From assembly GCA_905221605.1 (NCBI GenBank), contig CAJNDS010002212.1, positions 548,466 to 580,061 of the forward strand: 31,596 nt of DNA. Direction: 5' to 3'. A program made the translations under genes and the position numbers. The stretch is from Symbiodinium natans (taxonomy: Eukaryota; Sar; Dinophyceae; Suessiales; Symbiodiniaceae). How positions within the stretch are numbered: the first letter of the stretch is position 1; each line of letters begins with the position of its first letter. The notes under the pieces are model-generated. The model was not told the DNA's origin. It made no database searches and worked only from the letters and a program-made list of their open reading frames with translations. Of this stretch, positions 1 through 9,800 are shown piece by piece.

Positions 1-265
1 CTTTTCGGGCTTGGGCGGGTTTAGCCTTTCGGCATGTTTGGTTTTTCGGCTTCTTGGAGCCCTTCCCCCTGCCCCCCTCACCCCCCGAGGATCCTAAAAC
101 TATTTCTACCCAGCCTCGGGGTTTCGGGTTTAGGGTTTCAGGCTTAGGGTTTAAGGTTTAGGGTTTAAGGTTTAGGGTTTCAGGCTTAGGGTTTAAGGTT
201 TAGGGTTTAAGGTTTAGGGCTTCAGGTTTAGGGCTTGGTGCCTAACGTGAAGGTTAGGGAGTTCT

Positions 266-881
266 TCAGTGAACCGGAGGTCTGAAAGAGCGGTCTTGGC
301 TTTCGGATCTCTGGGGAGTGCCTGGAGGTGCTGGAGGCTTCTTGGTCGTGCTTGTGGAGAGCCCGAGCTCGCTCATCATCCTCTCCTGAGGGTTTGGGGT
401 TTAGGGTTTAGGGCTAGGGTTTAGGGTTTAGGGTCGAGGGTTCAGGGAGGGTAGGGAACACTTGGAGGTTCATGGCGGCGTCCGGGATTTTGACTGGGCT
501 ATATCTGTTTGCTTGAAGTTTTCCTAAAGGACACCCCGTGCATGCACCCACCCAGAAGGAACCCTATATACACTCGCCAAAAACCATAGCAAAAAACCTG
601 CCTCATATGGTCACTTCTGCAATTTATTGTCCCCTTTGGGGGTACTGTCAAAAGCCCCTAATAACTTGGGACCAGTACCCCAAAAAGGGACCCACCTTTT
701 TGAGAACTGAGCATATACAGTTGTAACGTGAACCCCTAGCCCTGAACCGCCTATACACTTGGCAGGACCTAATCCTAAACCCTAAACCCTAAACCCTAAA
801 CCCTAAACCCCTTAAGAGGCGGACGTACTCCGCATCGAGTTCCCGCTTCTTCTCTGCTTCCTCCTTCCAATCCACGTTCTC
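266..881 (-). CDS. SF1: SF1 C-terminal exons
   Basis: Exon 881-825 reads ENVDWKEEAEKKRELDAEY and ends at a GT donor. Exon 385-266 starts after CTCAG with ERMMSELGLSTSTTKKPPAPPGTP and runs to a TGA. Joined, they give DAEYERMMSELG, the equivalent of human DKEYLSLMAELGE that follows the zinc knuckle in SF1, then the usual Pro-rich tail. Both junctions are phase 0. The intron between them (824-386) carries a CCCTAAA block and a TTTAGGG block. These exons lie downstream of a complete unrelated gene, which makes the SF1 intron 3639-882 a nested-gene host. The final stop is the first in frame; an alternative 3' end is possible. Confidence 0.8.
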
Positions 882-3800
882 CTGCGGGCTTCTCATGGGG
901 CAAGGTGTGGGGAGTAGGGTTTAGGGTTTTAGGGTTTTAGGGTTTTAGGGTTTTAGGGTTTTAGGGTTTTAGGGTTTTAGGGTTTTAGGGTTTTAGGGTT
1001 TAGGGTTTAGGGTTTAATTAGGGTTTAGGGTTTGGGGTTTACGGCAGAACACTCACAGGGCTGATCATAAAGAATGTGCCCCTATCCATCGAAGCCATGC
1101 ACGTTTTCCTCACGTCGCCCGACTGTACATGGCGAATCACATGCTTCTGCTTCGCGCTGCCTGCTTCGCGCTGCAGCGTGCACGGCGCATGAGGAAAGAG
1201 CTCCAGTGGAGAACATACGTTCCACCAGCACGGAAACGTGCTGCGGGTCGAATTCTGCCGCTGAAGGCACCATCTCAGACGGAGCACTTCACGCCATGTG
1301 CTGTTTAGTCAATCGAACGTCAAGATCGGCTTCAGGTGCTTTGCAGGGGTCCAACCTTCAATGCCGTTGTCTTTCCGAATGAAGACGAAATCCCCAGCTT
1401 CTCCTGAATGGCAAAGCGCTTTCAAGAACTGTGAACGGGGCAAGGGGTCCATGGACTTTGCTTTCGCCAGCCTTCGCTGGCCTGTGGGCTGCTCAGCAGC
1501 TCAACCACCTGCATGGGGCAGCCCTTCCAAAGGCCTCACGCTCTTATGCCTCCTTTGCCATATCACTTTTATATGATCATGAACCATGAACCATGAACCC
1601 CCTTGTTCCCCTTTGCTACCGCTGAATCTTCCCGGCGCCTCCCCCGTCGCCACCGTCGCTGCGCCCTCGACCCAAAGCCCTGCAACGCCCGGGGTCTGCC
1701 ATAGACGCTCACTGCCTGGGCATCAGCCATGCGAGGTTACAAGATTTTTGACGATCTGCAAGCGGATAGCAGCGACTGTTGGGCCAGGGCCCACGCAGCC
1801 TGGCAGCTCCAGGAGAACACGCCCCTTCCCCTTCGCCGGCGTGGTGGGAGACTCATCTGACCCAATCCTGTCAGTCAGATGTAACTTCCTACCGCGCGTT
1901 CTCCCAGAGGTGCTATCAGGTCCCTATCTTTCGGGCATGACTTATAAAGTCGTCGCCCTGGCAATTTTTCCCCCCCCCAAACTGTCCGCAACGTCGCCAC
2001 AGCCGTCTCCAAGCCGGTCGGCGACTCCGCGACGTGATCCTCATGGGAGAACCAATCTGCACCCTGAAAGGTTCAAAGCCTTTCCCCCTAAACCCTAAAC
2101 CCTAAACCCTAAACCCTAAACCCTAAACCCTAAACCCTAAACCCTAAACCCTAAACCCTTCAGGGTCCTCGGGGTTCCAAAGCTGGATCTTCTTCGCGTC
2201 GTGGTCGTACTGCAAGTAGTGCGTGCTGCAGTACTTGCCCGTTGGTGACATGTGGAGGTGCTTCAAGACCTCGGATGGCCCCGGGTTTAGGGTTTAGGGT
2301 TTAGGGTTTAGGGTTTAGGGTTTGGGGTTTAGGGTTTGGGGTTGAGGGTTGAGGGTTGAGGGTTTAGGGTTTTCCTAAATGGGGATTTCCGAAATTAGAG
2401 GGGGTTCCATATTGGGTCCTTATTATCGAGGAATCCTCCTATTTGGCCTCTTCAGCCCAATAAGGGAACATACAAAATATCCCAAAGGGCCTACCTGGAA
2501 ACCTCCCAGATGCCTTCCCTGTGGGTGACCATTACGACGGCCTCGCCGCAAGCGTGCGCGCTTGCCAGTTCCTGCACGGTGTCCACAAATCCGTGAGAGC
2601 TCCGGTTTCTCTTGTGGACCTCTTCCACATCACCCACGGGTGGCCAGCAGGACACCGGAACCCCTCTCATGGTGGCTTCGTCCGCAGGGCGCCCGAAGTA
2701 GCGTGAGGCCACCCCGACCATCTTCGCCGCGGCGCAGCAGTTGAGGCCATATGCCGGGGTGACCCCCGGTGCCTTGAGCTCCTTCGCGATGGCCGCCGCC
2801 GTGGCCATGGTTCGCGACGTCGGGCTGCTGTAGATGCAAGCCACTGGCGTGGACGTGCGCTGCAAGTCCTGCAAGATCTGCTTGCCGGCGCCGCTCGACT
2901 GCTTCCAGCCTTCCGCTTCGTGTGTTCAGAGGGCCTACACTTCGGACTAGGGTTTGGGGCTCACATGCACATATGGAATGATGCCTACCACGTCTCTTTC
3001 TTGGCCCCGTGCCTGTGGCAGTCAAGGGAGGGTCATATTGCGTGTCGTGTGTCCGCAGATTCCTCCATGCCTCCCGGTCCGCTTCATCCAGCCTCTCCCC
3101 ATGGCGCACGACGATGATTTTCCTTGGCTGCACTTAGCAGGGTAGCTAGAAACCTAAGTTTTAGCTGCCTTCTTAAGAATCCCAATAGACCCCAAAAAAA
3201 GCCTAAGGATCTAAAGTTACAGTAAAGCACTACAAAGATTATTGCTAATACTTTTTTTGTTGCTACTCTTATTGTCTAAAGTTACAGTAAAGCACCAACC
3301 CTAAACCCTAAACCCTAAACCCTAAACCCTAAACCCTAAACCCTAAACCCTAAACCCAAACCCCTTAAACACAGAGTTTCGTGCTCTCTCGCCTCATCTC
3401 AGAAGAGACCTTTGCGGGGAAGGGCCCCTGGCAGCCCATGGTTCCTTGAGCCGAAGCTGCGATCAGCTTCCGTCCATGCCGTGTCTTGCGAAGATCCCCC
3501 TACAACAGACAGGTTTAGGGTTTAGGGTTTAGGGTTTAGGGTTTAGGGTTTAGGGTTTAGGGTTTAGGGTTTAGGGTTTAGGGTTTAGGGTTTAGGGTTT
3601 AGGGTTACAGATCCCCAGTCTGATCCTTCCTCTCAGTGCCAAATTGCGGTCCTTCTTATGCTGCTCGGCCGCTTGTTTGCAGTCAGAGGCCACGTGCCCC
3701 CGATCGCCGCAGATGGTGCACTTGACATCAGCCATCCTGACTGAACAGAAGGTTGAAACTGAAAACAACGTTGGGGACCTCTTTTTGGGGTGTCTTTCAA

Positions 3801-6800
3801 TCCGCTATTCCTTGTCCCCAAGGTCCCAGTGTTTAGAAGCTGCAATCAAGGGGTACAGAGAGTCTGGGCACCGCACTTGTAGCTGAAGGCCTCCGTCTCT
3901 GGGCAATCAAAACCTGCACGTGGCGGCCAAAGAAGAATGCAGGGTTCTGGCGTGAACTCGTATCCAGTTTTAGAATTAGGACTAGGTATCACTACACAGA
4001 CATTGGAGAAGCACGTCTCTGGCAGTACTCATAGGAATCTTGCATGTGGCTTCAGTTTACGGCGAACTGTCACATCTGGAGCTTGCTGTACTCACTGTTG
4101 GCTAGCAGGGAATGATTCCTATATATACGCTTCAAGGGATTTTCTAGGGTACCCCATTCCCCCGGGTTTGGGGTTTAGGGTTTAGGGTTTAGGGTTTAGG
4201 GTTTAACCAACAGTAAGTGCAACCTCGCGTTTGCTTGGAGGCACTTCCCTGAGCTCGTAGCCTAGATGCCCAAGGGCTCCACACACCCCACATCGCTGCT
4301 CCGTCCTGCACAGGTCAAGGTGGCCCTTTCTGGAAAGCTCAAGGACAAGCTGCATAGACCCTAAACCCTAAACCCTGAACCCTAAACCCCTAAACCCCTA
4401 AACCCCTAAATCCCTAAACCCCTAAACCCCTAAACCCCTAAACCCCTAAACCCCGAAATCCCTAAACCCCTAAACCCCTAAACCCCTAAACCCCTGAACC
4501 CCTAAACCCCTAAACCCCTAAACCCCTAAACCCCTAAACCCTAAACCCCTAAACCCCTAAACCCCTAAACCCTAAACCCTCAACCCTGCTGTCTGAGGTC
4601 CACACTTCTTCAGCGTGAAGCCGTTGACAATCGCCACTTGCTGCATGCCGTGGGTCCTCTTGACCGGTTAAGGATCTACGGCTTGGGTTTAGGTTTAGGG
4701 TTTAGGGTTCTGTCGCTTGGGGGGTTTTCAGAATTTGGGGGGAATTCCTGAAATCGGCGTGGTTTAGGCCTTAGGGTTTCCCAACATAGTGGGCTCGCGT
4801 TGGTAAACCCTAAACTATACTCAAACTGGCTGCCTTCCACAATGGGGAAGCTGAGCCCAAGAGCCAGTCTGGACTGCCGTTTCCTAAAATGAAGGCGTCC
4901 GGGAGCGGACAGTGCATCCTCCCCTGCCACTCCCACATTTGAGGTGAAGGGTCTCTGGGCTAGTTGCCCCTAAACCCCAAACCCTGAACCCGACGCACAA
5001 TGAATTCTGGTGGAGAGTGCCCAGGCCTGGCGTACTCAAACTCCGGGCTCTCTGGGTTGAGAAGCCTGGGCTTGGGGTTTAGGGTTTGGGGCTTGGGGTT
5101 TAGGATTTAGGGTTTAGGGTTTGGGGCTTTAGGGTTTGGGGCTTGGGGCTTTGGGCTTGGGGGTTCGGTTTGGGGTTTTGGTTTTGGGGCTTTGGGCTTG
5201 GGGGTTCGGTTTGGGGCTTTGGGGCTGAGTCCAGCTGGGGATTGGGCGGCATGATGAGATTTGTGGCCGTCTCAATCTGCTCTTCAGTATCCCCCTCGAT
5301 GTGAACCTGAGTTGCGTCATGTTGCAACTCAACACACATACCAGCTCGGTGGTCGTCTCCATCCACGCATCCACAAAGGACCACCACAGATTTTTAAGGA
5401 TGCACCTAAACCCCCAAAGCCTAAACCTAAACCCTCAACCCCCTAAACCTTAAACCCTAAACCCCGCCCAGGCATCGGGCATGTTGGGGCATGTGCAGCT
5501 CCTCATCGGTTTGCCATTTGTCGCCGATGTCCTGAAGTCTGTGTGGCTTTTCCATGAATTTTAGGGTTTAGAGTGTTTAGCTTTTAGGGTTTAGGGTGTT
5601 GAGTCCACAGTCGACTGCAGCAGCTTGCCGAGGCTGCGGGTATTCTCTACGAGAGGAACTTGCGCTACGCTCCTTCCCCCGAATGAAGATTCGGCAACCA
5701 CTGGCTTCCTGCAGGTGAGGCCAAGGGTCGCAAATTGCAACAAATGAATCGGGGTTAGGGTTTAGGGTTTAGGGTTTAGGGTTTAGGGTTTAGGGTTTAG
5801 GGTATAGGGTCTAGCGGCGTGCTTGCTCTGGCCTGCAAGCGCTTGTGGTTCACGCCGCGGGCGCCAATTATGACACCTTGTCAGGATGCAGAGATCTCGC
5901 GATGCAAAGGAGCATCAGAGTGAATCACACTGAGTGCTGTTCCCATGAAGGAAGCGTTCGGGTACTTCCTTGGCGCAGCCGTACGTGGGCTAACTTATGA
6001 TAACCTATACACCGGCAGTACTCAAAGTTTAGGGTTCTGGGTGGAACCCGAAGCCCGTTTCAGGGGCTCTTGGGAAATCAGCATGTCTGTCACTCCTCCG
6101 ACGCAGTTTGACGCGGTCGCGTGCGTGGCTGCCTCCTCGCCTATGGCACTTCTGGCCATGTTGCCATCTGCAAGGGCCGTGCGCTTGACGTCTACAATTC
6201 TGCTATAGTGTATCTTCTCTAAATTCAGTATCCAATATGTATATATATATATATACACATACATATACGCCTGTAAGACATGTATACATATCTGCACATA
6301 CATATACATATACATGTACATGTGGGTGCATAGGTTATACATATAATCACACATATTGAATAAGTTATGAGCTTCTTCAGCTCGCGCTACAGAGACGACT
6401 TTGGTCTGTACTTCGTGCGGAAGGCAGGGTCAGCTGCACACCTCTCAGCCAAGGCTTCCAGGGCCTCGGCGACCGTCAGCTTGCGAACCATTGCATCTTC
6501 CAGCAGCTCAAAGGCAGGTGCCAAGCGTCGTCCATCACCCAAGGTATGATACACCAAGCGAACCCCGGCGGCATTCGCTGCCAGGGCTTGGATGGCGAAC
6601 ATCACCGGCTCGCTGTTGAAAAATGCTCCGCAGCCCCAGCTGCCGGTGCTCACCTCGAGCTCCCCGAGCATCTTATCCTCCTTGACAGCCACGAAGCCGG
6701 TATAAGCCTTTCCTGGGTTCTCGTTGGGGAACTTTGCTTAAGTTACCACAAAACCAGGAAGCCGCGCATGGTTCAGGCTGGAAGCCCATGTTAGAGCAAG

Positions 6801-9800
6801 TTAGGGTAAGTTCCTTGATTCCCCGAAAGCCCTAAAACCCCCAGACCCCCACCCCTAAACCGACATAGGGGTTAAATTGGGGAATAAGATGAAGGGTCCC
6901 TTCTAGGGGTCCCTCGGTGTACCCCTTCAAGAACCCAGCTTGGGAGCACAAGTTTCAGGTTCCCGAAAAAAGGGGAGGGGGTTCTACTATTTGGGGAGGG
7001 GGGGGCGGTATATTAAGGGTATCCTCTACTTGGGTAAACACCATCCAACAAGGGAATATAAGGGCCATATTAGCAGTATGTTAACGGGGGGAAGCTTTAG
7101 GGGTACAACCTCGGCGGTACGAGTCTTAACCCTACTTTGGAGTAGACCCTGGAAAAAAGTATATACTTTTTGGGTATCCCTCGAAACCCAGCTTCGGAGC
7201 ATTTAGGGTTTAGGGTTTAGGGTTTGGGGTTCAGGGTTTAGGGTTTAGGGTTAGGGTGCCAGACCCATAAGGTCGCACCCTTGGCTTTGGGGAACCCTTT
7301 TTTAAAGATCCTTTAAGGGAATAAAAGGGCCATATTAGGAGTATATTCAGGGGAGTCGTAATCCCTCGAAACCCTCAATCCCTATGTAGGGGCTATATAG
7401 GGTACATACATATATGTATATATATATATATATATATCAGGGCTATATAGGGGAATATGATTGAGGGTCCCTTCTAGGGGCCCTTCCTTATAACCCCGTT
7501 AGTAAACCCAGCTTCGGAGCATCAGCTTCAGGTGCTCCGGGCTGTAAACTTCAAAGCTGGCCTTGATGGCATCGATGGCCACGACTGTTGGGGCGGTTCT
7601 CCGATCCTCTTCCTGGCTTGTTTAGGGTTTAGGGTTTAGGGTTTAGGGTTTAGGGTTTAGGGTTTAGGGTTTAGGGTTTAGGCATTAGTTTGCCCAGTAG
7701 CCCAGTAGCCCTAAACCCTAACCCAGAGATCATGAAATCCTAAACCCCTGACACCTTAACCCTAACCCAGACATTATCAAAAGGCCTGCCCTTCAGGGTT
7801 GTGGGGTTCAGGGTTTATGGGTTTTGGGGTTTATGGGTTTGGGGGTTTGGGGTCCCTAAACCCTAAACCCTAAACCCTAAACCCTAAACCCTAAACCCTA
7901 AACCCTAAACCCTAAACCCTAAACCCTAAACCCTAAACCTCAAACCCTAAACCCTAAACCCCTAAACCCCAAACCCGATCACTGAGGGCAGCTTGGCGTC
8001 GGGGTCCAGGAGCCTCACCTTCGTCAGCGCATCCTTGGGCGCCCGGCCGTACCAGCCGATCTTCGCAAAGCGGGGAGCCCCGCGCAGGACCCAGGCCTGG
8101 GGTGCTTTTTTGGGGTTTGGGGTTTAGGGTTTAGGGTTTAGGGTTTAGGGGGGACCTAAGGGATTCTATTCTGTTAGATCTATGGGGTTCATACAGGGCT
8201 ATTCAGGCCAGGCAGGGCTATATGGATATGGGCTTGATATGGGGTTAACATAGGGTTGTAACACCCTAAACCCTAAACCCTAAACCCTGAACCCTCAACC
8301 CTAAGCCCATAGAACTTTTAAGAACGATTCTCGACATCAACCCCCTGAGGCCTCGTTGGGCTCCATGGAGAAGGGGCTGGCCAAAGGCTCCTTCATGTAT
8401 GCAGGAATTAAGTGTTTAGGGATTCGGATTAGGGGTTTAGGGCTAGGGGTTTAGGGTTCGGAGTTTAGGGTTCGGGGTTTGGGGTTCGGGGTTTAGTGTT
8501 TGGGGTTTAGGGCTCGGGGTTTAGGGTTTGGGGTTCAGGGTTCGGGGTTTAGGGTTTGGGGTTTGGGGTTAGGGGTTTCGGGTTTGGGGCTGAGGTCCTT
8601 TGTAGGATCGGGCATCTCCAGTAGGCTGCGCGCACACATTGCCCCAAAGTCAGGCCGCTCAATGAAAAGAATCCTGGGTTCTCTTGCTGAGGATCTTAAG
8701 TTAACTTGCCACAATGAGGAAAGCATACTCTTTGTGATAAGCCCACATAACGGCAACTGACTCAAGTTCCTTAACAAGATCCCAGGATCTCTTCCTGAAC
8801 ACACCCGTAGCTCAGCCAGCCTCCGCCCAAGCGTTTGTTCGCAAAGTCAACAATGCATGGCTCGACTGCCTCATCGAAAACGCCGTGAACCACCATGGGC
8901 AGTTGCTGCAGCCTCCGATTGCAACGATTCTTCTCGAACTCCTCAGTGTCTGTGAGGCGAAACAAGGCCATTGTAATGGGCTTCTCCGCGACGTATGGCG
9001 TGCTGCAATAATGTTGGCGAACATGCTCCAAGACGCTCTCTTGGATCTCATTCGTAGTTCTGGTGAAGTACGCCGACTTATGCATTTCCGTGGCGTGCTT
9101 CCAGTTTTCGGCTGTGGCCCACTCCCTGAGCCTCTCGTGAGTCTCGGTGAAGGTCGCGACGCGCACCTCAGTTGCTGAGTTCATGAACCCCAAAAGGGTG
9201 TGCACTTTGCAGTTCTATAGTGGGTTATAGCATGCCTAAAAGCCCTAAACCCTAAACCCTAAACCCTAAACCCTAAACCCTAAACCCTAAACCAAGTGTA
9301 CTCGTTCAGCTACTAAGGCACAACACCCGTTCCTGGGAGCGGCAGCACCTCCCTCTCATCGATTCCCACCCTGCGTCCGATCCCACCACCGAAGCGGTCT
9401 CCGCTGTAGGAGCCGTAGTAGCCTCAGGGTTTAGGGTTTATGGAAAGTTTAGGGTTTAGGGTTTAGGGCCGTTTAGGGTTTTGGGCTTAAGGTTTTGGGA
9501 TTAGGACTTCTACTCCCCTCCTAGAGCCTCAAGAGAAGTTCATATCCTTAAATATCTTCCTTGAGTTGCTATCAACAAGTCCCAAAACACAGAATTCTCA
9601 AGGAGACCTTCGTAACTGCAACTGGCATCTGAAGGAAACATCCTTTGGATCCCTTCTTGGGGTCTCACATCAACACAAGCATTAAAAATAGGAAGACATT
9701 CCGAAGAGGAGAGTGGCTGGGACTCGGAGGGCTCTGGCAGCGGACCTCGCGTCGCTGCGCCATGGCACGGGGGGGGCGATCCAGCCGCGACAGGGCAGCC

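Noticed and set aside
121-235. A true chromosome end
   Set aside because: TTTAGGG arrays occur throughout the window in both orientations and inside introns, so this is interstitial repeat.
1586-2098. 170-codon plus-strand open frame
   Set aside because: It overlaps the last predicted phosphatase exon on the other strand, is Pro/Ser-rich like a GC-rich shadow, and ends in telomere-type repeat.
2630-3133. Single 167-codon reading of the phosphatase region
   Set aside because: It reads through the 103-bp intron and leaves the correct frame; the spliced version carries all catalytic motifs.
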